Below are positions 53,801 through 61,949 of a stretch of 64,000 nucleotides of DNA, one piece after another. The position numbers were made by a program, and so were the translations under genes. Numbering within the stretch: the stretch's first letter is position 1; every line of letters begins with the position of its first letter. Source of the DNA: DAOLCO01 sp964612555 (GTDB lineage Bacteria > Bdellovibrionota_C > UBA2361 > SZUA-149 > DAOLCO01); assembly GCA_964612555.1 (NCBI GenBank), contig CAZTBW010000001.1:124001-188000 (forward strand). The letters are read 5' to 3'. The notes beneath the pieces were generated by a model. That model ran no database searches and was not told where the DNA came from. It saw nothing but the letters and a program-made list of their open reading frames with translations.

Positions 53801-54449
53801 GTTTTTTGGATATAAACTGACCAATCTGCCCTTGCTGCACTATACTCAAGCCTCGTGCACCAAGCCCAATTAAACGATAGACATCCTGAAGATCCCGAAG
53901 TCTGCAAGGAACCTTGTTTATAAAATATTCGCTTTCTCCGGATCGGTACAGCCTACGGGTGAATTGAACTTCGGCTACATCAAATATGCCGGGAATTTCC
54001 ATTATTCTTTTACTGATAATGGACAGTGGCTCCTCTTTATCCTTTGCTTCAGATTCATTTTTTTCAGACTCATCAGAAGAAGCACCGCCCCCCTCTTCCC
54101 CTGCTCCCATCACAGATTCCAGTTTATCAAGTTCAGATATGGCATCACTCAGATCGGACTGTGCCTTGATTTTTTTATCCCAGTCAGAATCCGGCTCTAT
54201 GGTAAGAGACACCTCCGCCATACCCAGTGGACGCTTGCTTTCAGAGCCGTTAAAAATCAAGTCTTCAAAAGAACCTCCACGCAACTGTTTTGCATGAGTT
54301 TCGCCAAGTACCCAACGAAGGGCATCAACCACGTTGGACTTTCCGCAACCGTTAGGTCCAACAATCCCGATCATATTTTTGTCAAAATTCAGGACAAACC
54401 GCTCCAGAAAAGATTTGAAACCAAAAATCTCTAATCGGGTAACTTTCAT
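50823..54449 (-). CDS. smc: Chromosome segregation protein SMC
   Basis: A 1208-residue SMC ATPase. Walker A is GPNGCGKSNVVDAL near residue 33. Two long coiled coils flank a hinge region near residues 520-690. The C-terminal head has signature LMSGGEKALVATAVLVA and Walker B PICVLDEVDAPLDD. An acidic insert at residues 110-135 (GAGEEGGGASSDESEKNE) in the N-terminal head is unusual. The protein organises the chromosome with ScpA/ScpB, which are not in this window. It shares its strand with ftsY. Confidence 0.97.
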   Translation of the reverse strand: MKVTRLEIFGFKSFLERFVLNFDKNMIGIVGPNGCGKSNVVDALRWVLGETHAKQLRGGSFEDLIFNGSESKRPLGMAEVSLTIEPDSDWDKKIKAQSDLSDAISELDKLESVMGAGEEGGGASSDESEKNESEAKDKEEPLSIISKRIMEIPGIFDVAEVQFTRRLYRSGESEYFINKVPCRLRDLQDVYRLIGLGARGLSIVQQGQIGQFISKKPLERRELLEEAAGISGFRTKMEAASRRLDKTNDNLARATDIISEVEKQVRSLKKQAQRAMTRQSIKEELYDSEKEFFSLKSSKLVHTLIEKEKTKSSLEEDLEIKTAHIESFEARIIELDSLLHEAETSILELRRNKDSHARALLEQEARIQNIRVSLASLQSESQHLDNRINDGNSRLDSIQQETEVLQSEIQTLEDRKRENEISRSSQTEVINALKQEHSEKINAFIENSKNELSSSKGMEIKADSTSFKIIEISSKINEKEAVAKGAEELHRKANSQKNVLKQAEQKKLSLEKKLTTLESEVSAIDKQITTFTDHARNAVGAGSSERKSDEKVLLSLIEVPQKYERAVHAILGERSEYLLSSDADTLLAEYISNVTLKRKKTGVISRSVSQLSAPEFSNNIPMGNIPVSTLPAGIIPVLDIINFDKSYHVSLSQILGDAFFAESREAADTLKRLLHSQGSTHYTIALEGGEIVTPWGWYSTDGEGVHFSFVRRRAELDSEIKELVQLIESAHQELTTEEERFTEIQSEIEALNNNRNELHLLQKELSELLKFQAEEDRKKAEQIRVQERTLREEFLAAESKEVSILREFEQEGLRTDSSLKNASMQVERLGREIYQIRETLGSLVHRREEIVLEINSVKETISVEIASSSSEESIEHKRKISELETSIELLENERLTLQKEVGQIRYEQSESRRSRESVERNLRSVTSEVDRTRIELEMFQSEFEKQYPEDAAFTIPDESRAKDLLSQYSESYAEQSYDERLDTLHSTSQSLRKRLEREGEVDPQSIELYEQEQARLTTMTTQVDDLRKAKETLEKTIRQLKELSRIRFLETFKAVNEKFKELVPRLFAGGSGQLELLNPDDPLQSGVNIIVRPPGKKITTMELMSGGEKALVATAVLVAVFLHHPGPICVLDEVDAPLDDANLGRFLSLIREISDRTQFLVITHNKLTMQAVDRLIGITMQESGITTAISVDLEEAEEEIEKWIASAA

Positions 54450-54743
54450 TAGTGCTCTATCCTGCTGAAATATTTTACTGTAATACCTATTTCCTACTTT
54501 TTTTTGATGAAAATTTCAATACTTTCACAAATAAAATAAAAACTAGTATTATCAACAATTTACGAAAGATATATGGAAGATTTTTCACCAATCCCCAACT
54601 TCAAGCGACTTATACTAACCTAATAATACCCTGCTGTCATCAGTGCTATACAGTTAAAAGGCTCTTTAGCCGAAATATTTAATTTGAATCATATGATGCC
54701 CCCAAATGTACTGAAATTTATTTAAGAGGTTAGAGGTTATTTA

Positions 54744-55406
54744 ATGGACTGTAATATCTTGATAGTTGACCCGGAGATGGAAGCACGTGATTATTTCCAT
54801 GACTCATTTTCAAATGAAGGAGTTGCGGCACTTATTGCCGAGGAAGTAAACCTTGCCAGGGCACTGCGTTTTATCGAAACTGAAAATCTTCATTACCTGT
54901 TTCTTGGTCCCAATCTTCAGCCCCTCGATATAAGAAATTTTATAAAAGAAACTGCGGTATGTAGTAAAATGCCGGTTATCATGCTCCTTGCAAAAGCAAA
55001 CAAGCATCTTGAAAACGAGTTTATCAGAGAAGGAATTACTTCTACCCTCCCATACCCGGTTCCTGCATCTGCTCTGGCTGGGTCTATAGAAGTAGCAAAA
55101 GAAAAATTTTATGGAAAGAATGAGAGTAGAAAAATCAGTCCTTCCAGAAATATCCAGAGTTCAGATACTTCGAAGACCCCGACAGTTGGTACGGCTCATC
55201 AGCTTGCTTTGGTTCTTTCAAAACTTTCAATTCGACTGAACGATTTTTCAAAACTTCTCTCCGGTACTCCCATAGAAACCGATATCAAAAGTATCTCAAT
55301 ACCTCTTGCAGTTAATGAAGTAATAGCAGGGGTCAGTAAGTTAAGAAAAGGTAGAGAGGAAGAAGATCTGGAAAAACTCTTTCAGGATATCCTGGAAGAA
55401 GAGTAA
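54744..55406 (+). CDS. Pseudo-receiver domain protein, hypothetical
   Basis: A 220-residue protein whose first 125 residues follow a receiver fold (ILIVDPEMEARDYF, then VIMLLAKANKHL and STLPYPVPASALAGSI). The phospho-acceptor Asp is replaced by Gly (LFLGPNLQ, residue 55), the second acidic residue by Pro10, and the conserved Lys is missing from LPYPVP. It therefore should not be phosphorylated in the normal way. The C-terminal 95 residues are polar and helical and unrecognised. It lies between smc and guaA as a lone rightward gene. Confidence 0.72.
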   Translation: MDCNILIVDPEMEARDYFHDSFSNEGVAALIAEEVNLARALRFIETENLHYLFLGPNLQPLDIRNFIKETAVCSKMPVIMLLAKANKHLENEFIREGITSTLPYPVPASALAGSIEVAKEKFYGKNESRKISPSRNIQSSDTSKTPTVGTAHQLALVLSKLSIRLNDFSKLLSGTPIETDIKSISIPLAVNEVIAGVSKLRKGREEEDLEKLFQDILEEE

Positions 55407-55428
55407 TCTATCCCCCAGAGAATCTTCC

Positions 55429-57009
55429 CTATTCCCACTCTATAGTAGCCGGTGGTTTTGTGGAAATATCCAGAACCACCCGATTCACTCCCTCAGTTTC
55501 GTTAACGATTCTGCTGGAAATAGTTCTCAGGAGCTCTTCAGGAAGAAGAAACCAGTCTGCGGTCATGCCATCTCTTGATGTTACCACTCTAAGCGCAATA
55601 CACTCATCAAAAGTACGTCCATCTCCCATTACGCCGACACTCTGGACGGGTAAAAGTACCGCAAAAGACTGCCAAAGTTTTTCCTGAAATCCGGCATTCG
55701 TAATTTCTTCCTGAACTATCAGATCAGCGGCTCTGAGTTTCTTTAATCGAGGTTCATTAACCTCTCCAAGACATCTCACGGCAAGACCCGGTCCTGGAAA
55801 GGGCTGGCGCAGAATCATTCTTTCAGGAACACCCAGTTCGCGCCCGATCGCCCGCACTTCATCCTTAAAAAGCTCTCGTAAGGGCTCAATCAGCCCAAGT
55901 TTCATATTATCCGTAAGTCCACCTACATTGTGATGGCTTTTAATGGTAACAGAATTTCCGAAGACAGAGACACTCTCGATAACATCCGGATACAGAGTGC
56001 CCTGAACCAGATACTCCACATCGGTAATTCTCATAGCTTCTTTTTCAAAAACCTCAATAAATACACGCCCGATTATTTTTCTTTTCTTTTCGGGGTCAAT
56101 AACTCCCTGGAGTTCACTTAAAAACTCATGAGTGGCATCAACCATAGTTACATTAAGACCAAGGGACTTCATATCAACCATGACCTGTTCAGCTTCCCGG
56201 GTTCGTAAGAGCCCATTGTTTACAAAAATACAATGCAGCCTCTCCCCAAGTGCTTTGGATACAAGAACAGCGGCAACGGTAGAGTCCACGCCTCCACTTA
56301 AACCACACACCACATTACCGTGCGGATACTCATCTTTGATTCTATCAACCGTTTCGGAAATAAAATTTTTCATATCCCAGTCTTTTGAAAGACCGGCAAC
56401 ATCAAAAAGGAAAGAGGAAAACATATCTTTCCCCCGTGGAGTGTGGTGGACTTCCGGATGAAACTGCACTCCGTATATCTTTTTCTCAGAGTTACCAAAG
56501 GCAGCAATTGGTGAACCAGGAGAGGATGCAAGAGTAACAAAACCCTCAGGAGAGACTGTGACTTTATCACCATGACTCATCCAGACTGAAATTGTTTCGC
56601 CCTTATTAAAACATGAGAAGAGCCCCTCTGATTCCAGACAGGTGAGCTGGGCAGGACCAAACTCTCGTACCCCGCTACTGAACCCCTCACCCTGTGAACC
56701 ATCTGAAGTGCGTGCCCAGCCTTCAACTTTACCTCCAAGTTCCTGTGCCACATGCTGCATACCGTAACAAATCGCAAAAATGGGTATACCGCTCGTCCAG
56801 AGCTCCTTAGGGGCACGTGGTGAAGTGTCAGCATTGACAGAAGCGGGACCGCCAGAGAGAATTATTGCGGATGGTGAAACCTGAGTAATTTTTTCAAAAC
56901 TTATGTTACCCGGAACTATCTCACAATATATTCCAAGCTCTCTGACTGTCCGTGCTATTAGCTGAGTGTACTGTGAACCGTAATCGAGAATAAGTAACTG
57001 ACTTTTCAT
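55429..57009 (-). CDS. guaA: GMP synthase (glutamine-hydrolysing)
   Basis: A 526-residue enzyme converting XMP to GMP. The N-terminal class I glutamine amidotransferase has LILDYGSQYTQL, nucleophile Cys in FAICYGMQH, and the His-Glu pair in VQFHPEVHHT. The ATP-pyrophosphatase domain has GLSGGVDSTVAAVL, followed by the dimerisation domain with RQPFPGPGLAVRCLGE and the terminal KPPATIEWE. It follows guaB by 29 bases on the same strand, the usual guaBA operon. Confidence 0.98.
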   Translation of the reverse strand: MKSQLLILDYGSQYTQLIARTVRELGIYCEIVPGNISFEKITQVSPSAIILSGGPASVNADTSPRAPKELWTSGIPIFAICYGMQHVAQELGGKVEGWARTSDGSQGEGFSSGVREFGPAQLTCLESEGLFSCFNKGETISVWMSHGDKVTVSPEGFVTLASSPGSPIAAFGNSEKKIYGVQFHPEVHHTPRGKDMFSSFLFDVAGLSKDWDMKNFISETVDRIKDEYPHGNVVCGLSGGVDSTVAAVLVSKALGERLHCIFVNNGLLRTREAEQVMVDMKSLGLNVTMVDATHEFLSELQGVIDPEKKRKIIGRVFIEVFEKEAMRITDVEYLVQGTLYPDVIESVSVFGNSVTIKSHHNVGGLTDNMKLGLIEPLRELFKDEVRAIGRELGVPERMILRQPFPGPGLAVRCLGEVNEPRLKKLRAADLIVQEEITNAGFQEKLWQSFAVLLPVQSVGVMGDGRTFDECIALRVVTSRDGMTADWFLLPEELLRTISSRIVNETEGVNRVVLDISTKPPATIEWE

Positions 57010-57038
57010 TTAGTGTGCCTATGTATTAATAAAACATC

Positions 57039-58502
57039 TTATTTGGAATAATTAGGTGCTTCCTCAGTTATATACACATCATGTACGTGCGACTCACCTA
57101 AACCTGATGGAGTGATTCTTACAAAACTGGTTTTAGTTTTTAAGTCCTCAATTGTGGTAACTCCACAATACCCCATACCAGCCCGAAGACCTCCAACGAG
57201 TTGAAAAATAGAAGAAGAGATACTTCCCTTATAAGGCACTCTTCCTTCAATTCCTTCAGGTACAAGTTTTGAGGCATCCTTCTCACCTGCCTGCCCATAA
57301 CGATCTTTGGAACCCAGTTTCATTGCACCTACAGAGCCCATACCACGGTACAATTTGTAACTGCGTCCCTGGTACAGCACCCTTTCTCCCGGGGCTTCTT
57401 CCGTACCTGCAAACAAGGAACCGATCATTACCGTGTCAGCACCGGCAGCAATGGCTTTGACCACATCTCCTGAAAATTTAACACCCCCATCTGCCACAAT
57501 TCTTACGCCGGAACCTTTCAGTGCCTTACTGCACTCAAGTATGGCAGATATCTGAGGCACTCCCACTCCCGAAATAATTCTTGTGGTACAGATAGAACCT
57601 GGTCCCATACCAATCTTGATTGCATCAGCACCGGCATCAGCAAGATCTTTAGCCGCATCTCCGGTTGCGATATTTCCGGCAATCAAGGGCATATCAGGAT
57701 GGGAGGATTTTATCTTTTTTATACAATTGATTATGCCTTTAGAATGTCCGTGTGCACTATCGAGTGTTAAGACATCGACCCCTGCTTCAAGTAATAAGGA
57801 TATTCGCTCTTCAAAATCATCACCTACACCAACGGCAGCTCCAACCCGAAGTCTTCCGTGCTGATCTTTTGATGCGTGAGGATAGCGTTTCGCCTTTTCA
57901 ATATCTTTAATAGTGATCAATCCTTGAAGTTTTTTACTGCTGTCTACAACAAGGAGTTTTTCAATTCTGTGTGCATGTAATAACTGTTTAGCCTCCTCAA
58001 GCCCCGTACCCGGAGAAATAGTAACCAGATTCTCTTTTGTCATAACCTGGTCTATCTTTTTTGAAAAATCCGTTTCGAATCTAAGATCACGGTTGGTAAG
58101 AATCCCTGCGATTGTCCCATCGTGGTGCACGACAGGCAGTCCTGAAATGTGAAATTCTTCCATTATTTTTATCGCGTCTGAAATCAATTGATCCGGATAA
58201 ACCGTTACAGGATCCATGATCATGCCGGATTCTGATTTTTTTACTTTTACCACTTCCCTTGCCTGGTCTTTGGGTGAGAGGTTTTTATGAATAAAACCAA
58301 GCCCGCCTTCCTGTGCCATTGAGATGGCAAGACGAGATTCAGTCACGGTATCCATTGCGGCGCTCAGGAGAGGAATTTGAAGTTTTATGTCCCCGGTAAG
58401 TTGAGTGCTGACATCCACCTCTCGTGGAAGGACCTCAGAAAATGAAGGTTGCAGCAATACATCATCAAATGTGAGTGACCATGGGATATCACTTAGTTCC
58501 AT
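57039..58502 (-). CDS. guaB: Inosine-5'-monophosphate dehydrogenase
   Basis: A 487-residue IMPDH, oxidising IMP to XMP. The TIM barrel is interrupted by two CBS domains (DAIKIMEEFHISGLPVV and EAKQLLHAHRIEKLLVV). The catalytic loop has GMGPGSICTTRIISGVG with the active Cys. The flap region contains YRGMGSVGAM and RVPYKGSI. A strong AGGAGG lies just before the ATG. It is the first gene of guaBA; a short GC hairpin at 58547-58562 lies in its leader, of uncertain meaning. Confidence 0.98.
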   Translation of the reverse strand: MELSDIPWSLTFDDVLLQPSFSEVLPREVDVSTQLTGDIKLQIPLLSAAMDTVTESRLAISMAQEGGLGFIHKNLSPKDQAREVVKVKKSESGMIMDPVTVYPDQLISDAIKIMEEFHISGLPVVHHDGTIAGILTNRDLRFETDFSKKIDQVMTKENLVTISPGTGLEEAKQLLHAHRIEKLLVVDSSKKLQGLITIKDIEKAKRYPHASKDQHGRLRVGAAVGVGDDFEERISLLLEAGVDVLTLDSAHGHSKGIINCIKKIKSSHPDMPLIAGNIATGDAAKDLADAGADAIKIGMGPGSICTTRIISGVGVPQISAILECSKALKGSGVRIVADGGVKFSGDVVKAIAAGADTVMIGSLFAGTEEAPGERVLYQGRSYKLYRGMGSVGAMKLGSKDRYGQAGEKDASKLVPEGIEGRVPYKGSISSSIFQLVGGLRAGMGYCGVTTIEDLKTKTSFVRITPSGLGESHVHDVYITEEAPNYSK

Positions 58503-58752
58503 AAAGCCTCCTGATATGTTTGTGGTGAAAATCTGTAAGAAAATCGCCGGCAGGAACGCCGGGCAAAGTAGCAGATAAAACGTAAGGTGTTGAATTTAAT
58601 GGGTTTTTTATTGATGCCATGTGGAATATTAGCAGACCTCGAAAAAACTTTCAAGCTTTAAATCCTAAATATTAACCCGGGGCACATTTATGCCGATCAT
58701 AAAGGTACAAGGAAATTTGTTTCAGGGTCTTTTTTACAAGGAAGGATATAGT

Positions 58753-59562
58753 ATGAGTGGCGTAGGTGGAATAGGTTCATCAGGTGGCACAGCATCAAAC
58801 ACTCCCCGATCGTCCATCGGAGGGGTTGGCACTGGTTCAACCACTGACACAAGCTCAGCATCAATAACGCAGATACGTGGAAGAATCCTTGAAACATTTC
58901 GTCAAAGTGCCCTTAGATTCCCCTCTGTTATCTCAAATGTCCTGACTCTTAAAGATCAACTCGAATCAGCGGATTCAACAGTAAACAAACTATATTCTCT
59001 TACTCAAAGCGCTAAAGATGAAATGCTCAGTGACAGTGATCGACTACGCCTGAATAACGAATTTCAAAGAGGTCTTAGAGAATTACAAGGAATCATAAAA
59101 AATTCGGAAGAAAACGGTGTTAATATCTCAAAAGCTGACAGTTTTACAAAAGCAATGAGAGTGGCTGACATCAAACTTGATTATAATCTTGAATTCCCCT
59201 CAGTGCTCAGGAACGTCACCGTGGACTCTTCCACGCAGAGTAGTTCCTCCTCCATTTACTCTCAAAGAATTGACACACTTGAGAACGCTGAATCGGCAGA
59301 AATAGTCCTTGAACGCACAAAACGTGCTTTAAAAAATGATATCAGGGGAATAGATAATGCAGTAGACAGTCTGGATAAGGCATATAAACTATCTGCGGCA
59401 GCATATAACGGTATGCTGGAAATGTTTTTTTCCGGAGTTTCTGATTTTGATCAGCTTGCCCGTAAAGTTCGTTCAGAAATAAGGGGTAAGACCAGCGACT
59501 TTCTTATTGGAACCAATGGTGGTCTTGATAAAGACCTGGTTGATTCAGTTCTCAGAAGATAG
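58753..59562 (+). CDS. Hypothetical helical protein with Gly/Ser-rich N-terminus
   Basis: A 269-residue protein from ATG 58753, chosen because GAAGGA lies 7-12 bases upstream; the frame extends back to 58690. The first 40 residues are low-complexity (Gly, Ser, Thr). The rest is predicted helical with two similar-looking segments (FRQSALRFPSVISNVLTLKD and SADSTVNKLYSLTQSAKDEM near the N-terminal part). No signal peptide, membrane segment or enzyme motif is seen. Family is not recognised. It lies between divergent guaB and aroB. Confidence 0.65.
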   Translation: MSGVGGIGSSGGTASNTPRSSIGGVGTGSTTDTSSASITQIRGRILETFRQSALRFPSVISNVLTLKDQLESADSTVNKLYSLTQSAKDEMLSDSDRLRLNNEFQRGLRELQGIIKNSEENGVNISKADSFTKAMRVADIKLDYNLEFPSVLRNVTVDSSTQSSSSSIYSQRIDTLENAESAEIVLERTKRALKNDIRGIDNAVDSLDKAYKLSAAAYNGMLEMFFSGVSDFDQLARKVRSEIRGKTSDFLIGTNGGLDKDLVDSVLRR

Positions 59563-59603
59563 TACAACCGGGTGCGTATATTTCACCTATTTCACCAACT
59601 TTT

Positions 59604-60713
59604 ATGATTAGCATTCCTGTTAAATCTTCGTCTCACACGTATAATGTATGTATCAATAATTCACTCTATAGTAAGGATATTTCTCTCCTTGCTACTACCT
59701 TAGCCTCAGATAATATAAAAAAAATTGCATTCATATATGATCATAACTGCTCTCAATATTTTCAGATACTAAAGACCGGCATTGAGAATCACTCCATATC
59801 AGTTTTCGGATACGAATTTTCTTCAGGAGAAAAGGCAAAATCAATTCAGAGTATTTATCCTGTTTTTGATTGGCTTATTCAGGGAAAATTTGATCGTACA
59901 TCCGCTATTGCTGCGCTTGGGGGTGGAGTTACCGGTGATGCGGTTGGGTTTATTGCCTCTGTATATCTTCGTGGAGTTCCCTTCTTTCAGTTTCCAACTA
60001 CTCTTCTTTCAATGGTTGACTCCAGTGTAGGCGGAAAGGTTGCTATTAACCATGAACTGGGGAAAAATCTGATTGGTTCTTTTTATCCACCCAAAGCGGT
60101 CTATATTGATACTGATTGTCTTTCGAGCCTTCCTCAGAGGGAATTTTCCTCGGGGCTTGCAGAATGTGTAAAGCATGCAGTGCTGGATGGAGAGAGTACG
60201 CTTGAATGGATGGAAGATAATGTTCGGAAAATAACAACGAGAGACACTGACACCATCAAAACGCTTCTTGAGAGTAATATTCGTATCAAAGCCTCCATTG
60301 TTGAAGAAGATGAAAGGGAATCCGGAAAAAGAGCATATCTTAACCTTGGTCATACGTTTGCTCATGCACTGGAGAAACATTTTTCTTATTCTTCGGAGCT
60401 GCTTCATGGGGAGGCGGTCTCGCTTGGTCTTCTTGCAGCAGCAAAGTTATCTCATTTGAAAGGCACTTTTCCGAGTGAAGAGATTTTGAGGCTTGAAAAG
60501 TTACTTCTATCTCTGGGGCTACCCATCCGGGTATCTGGTATTTCTGCATCTGGTCTTCCTCTTGAATCTCTCATTGAATTTATGAAGAGAGATAAAAAAG
60601 TCAGAGATGATTCTATTAACTTTGTTTTGATCAATGGATACACAAGCCCCTATTCCACTGTTTCCATTGAGAAAAATGAAATCATAAGTGCCTGGAATTA
60701 CATTTTAAATTAA
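59604..60713 (+). CDS. aroB: 3-dehydroquinate synthase
   Basis: A 369-residue NAD- and zinc-dependent enzyme, second step of the shikimate pathway. Landmarks are FSSGEKAKSIQ, AALGGGVTGDAVGFIAS, the TTLLSMVDSSVGGKVAIN block, and YPPKAVYIDTD. Zinc ligands lie in AECVKHAVL (Glu), LNLGHTFAHALE and LLHGEAVSLG (His). Length and order are normal. No other shikimate genes are adjacent. Confidence 0.97.
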   Translation: MISIPVKSSSHTYNVCINNSLYSKDISLLATTLASDNIKKIAFIYDHNCSQYFQILKTGIENHSISVFGYEFSSGEKAKSIQSIYPVFDWLIQGKFDRTSAIAALGGGVTGDAVGFIASVYLRGVPFFQFPTTLLSMVDSSVGGKVAINHELGKNLIGSFYPPKAVYIDTDCLSSLPQREFSSGLAECVKHAVLDGESTLEWMEDNVRKITTRDTDTIKTLLESNIRIKASIVEEDERESGKRAYLNLGHTFAHALEKHFSYSSELLHGEAVSLGLLAAAKLSHLKGTFPSEEILRLEKLLLSLGLPIRVSGISASGLPLESLIEFMKRDKKVRDDSINFVLINGYTSPYSTVSIEKNEIISAWNYILN

Positions 60714-60816
60714 AATCTCAAGTAAAACCCGCTTTACATTTTAAATTTCACACAAGAATTATTCATAAACTGCCGATAGAACTGTATAGGAAGTAATGCA
60801 GTAAGGAAGTTTTGTT

Positions 60817-61644
60817 GTGTGTAAGAAGGTTTTTACATTTGTTATTGTAGTTTTACTGGTTTTAGTAAGTTCTTCAAATCTGAACACTGTCTCAGCCAGG
60901 GACACAAATCAACCCTATATAGTTCAAAGCCCTCGGTTTATTTTGTACTTTGGAAGAAACACTTCTGAAGCAGCCAAGAGTATATTCACTCAGGAGCAGC
61001 TTGCAAAATATGCTTTTGAGGTACTGGATGGGGTTTATAAAGAATATACAAATCTTTTTGGAAGAGCACCAAAAAACAAGATCACTCTTCGTTTCCTTTC
61101 ACCGACGGATTTTAAAAAGTACACCGGTGCCCCGGAATGGACTAGTGCAATGTATTTTAACAATGAGATCACAATACCACTGAGTCCTGCCAGAGGAGTT
61201 AACACGAGTGATCTTGGTAGAGCAATCAGACATGAATATGCACATGCGGTGATTGCTGAACTCTCAATTGGTAATTGTCCTGCCTGGCTTGATGAAGGCA
61301 TTGCACAATTACTTGAAGGAAAAATAAATCCTCTGTTGGGACCTGCCCTTCGCACCTGGATATCTCAAAATGATGCGATGCCTCTTTCCTGGTTAAAAAA
61401 TGGATTCACACTCCTTGATAACAAAATCGTTCCTGCCGCATACGCCCAGTCTCTCTTTGCTACCCGGAAAATAGTAAAAGATCATGGATATGAAGGAGTT
61501 TCAAAATATCTTTCACTCTTACGTGAAGGAGAAACAGACACCGATGCATTCAAGAAGTCATTCAAAATATCTCAAAAAGAATTTCTCCATAACCTTACCC
61601 ATGAGATAAAACAGTGGGCAAAGCATGGGGAGTTTAATCCTTAG
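60817..61644 (+). CDS. Exported gluzincin-type metallopeptidase (peptidase MA-like)
   Basis: A 275-residue protein starting at GTG 60817 with AAGGAAG upstream. A signal peptide (VIVVLLVLVSSSNLNTVSA) leads to a domain with IRHEYAHAVIAEL, the HExxH zinc motif, and the downstream ligand Glu in WLDEGIAQ, spaced as in the MA clan. The 100 residues before it (APKNKITLRFLSPTDF, AMYFNNEITIPL) match the usual N-terminal part. It is expected to act in the periplasm or at the envelope. Substrate is unknown. Confidence 0.87.
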   Translation: MCKKVFTFVIVVLLVLVSSSNLNTVSARDTNQPYIVQSPRFILYFGRNTSEAAKSIFTQEQLAKYAFEVLDGVYKEYTNLFGRAPKNKITLRFLSPTDFKKYTGAPEWTSAMYFNNEITIPLSPARGVNTSDLGRAIRHEYAHAVIAELSIGNCPAWLDEGIAQLLEGKINPLLGPALRTWISQNDAMPLSWLKNGFTLLDNKIVPAAYAQSLFATRKIVKDHGYEGVSKYLSLLREGETDTDAFKKSFKISQKEFLHNLTHEIKQWAKHGEFNP

Positions 61645-61677
61645 AAAAGCATTTTTAGTAGTTGTTTAGTCTAAAGC

Positions 61678-61821
61678 CTGTTCGGGGCAGCTGTGTTTTG
61701 TTGCTCATTCTCCTCCTCGCTAAACGCTCGTCGTCCGAGGTAAAACAATTTTTACCTATATATTTATCTAAGGAATAAAAATTGTTTTAAATCCGCAACA
61801 AAACACAGCTGCCCCGAACAG
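61678..61821. repeat. Nested perfect inverted repeat (MITE-like or structured intergenic element)
   Basis: Outer arms of 27 bp (61678-61704 and 61795-61821) are exact reverse complements, beginning CTGTTCGGGGCAGC. Inside lies a second exact pair of 14 bp (TAAAACAATTTTTA at 61741-61754 and 61776-61789) around a 21-base loop. The left side carries a 36-base asymmetrical segment with its own small stem (CCTCG...CGAGG, 61715-61740). No clear target-site duplication was seen, and no second copy is in the window. Confidence 0.8.
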
Positions 61822-61918
61822 TCTTACCCCCGATTAATCTTTGATATTGTGACGAATAAATAGTTGATTTCGTTTAGTTTATTAGCGTATAGTATGATCT
61901 TCATTTTAGTTTGTCTTA

Positions 61919-61937
61919 GAGACTTACCAAAAAAGGA
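61919..61937 (+). repeat. 19-bp repeat, copy 1 (upstream of epimerase-like gene)
   Basis: GAGACTTACCAAAAAAGGA, identical to 62954-62972. It ends in the ribosome-binding site of the next gene, 12 bases before its ATG. Confidence 0.8.
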
Positions 61938-61949
61938 GTAAGCAGTTTG

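Larger units (their letters stand above)
61645..61949. other. Intergenic region holding a nested palindrome and the first copy of a shared upstream block
   Basis: No coding sequence. It holds the 144-bp inverted-repeat element (61678-61821), then about 95 AT-rich bases likely to contain a promoter, then the GAGACTTACC block (61919-61937) that includes the ribosome-binding site of the next gene. Confidence 0.7.

Noticed and set aside
58547..58562. Transcription attenuator in the guaB leader
   Set aside because: The stem is only 5 bp and the following T-rich stretch is interrupted; too weak to call.
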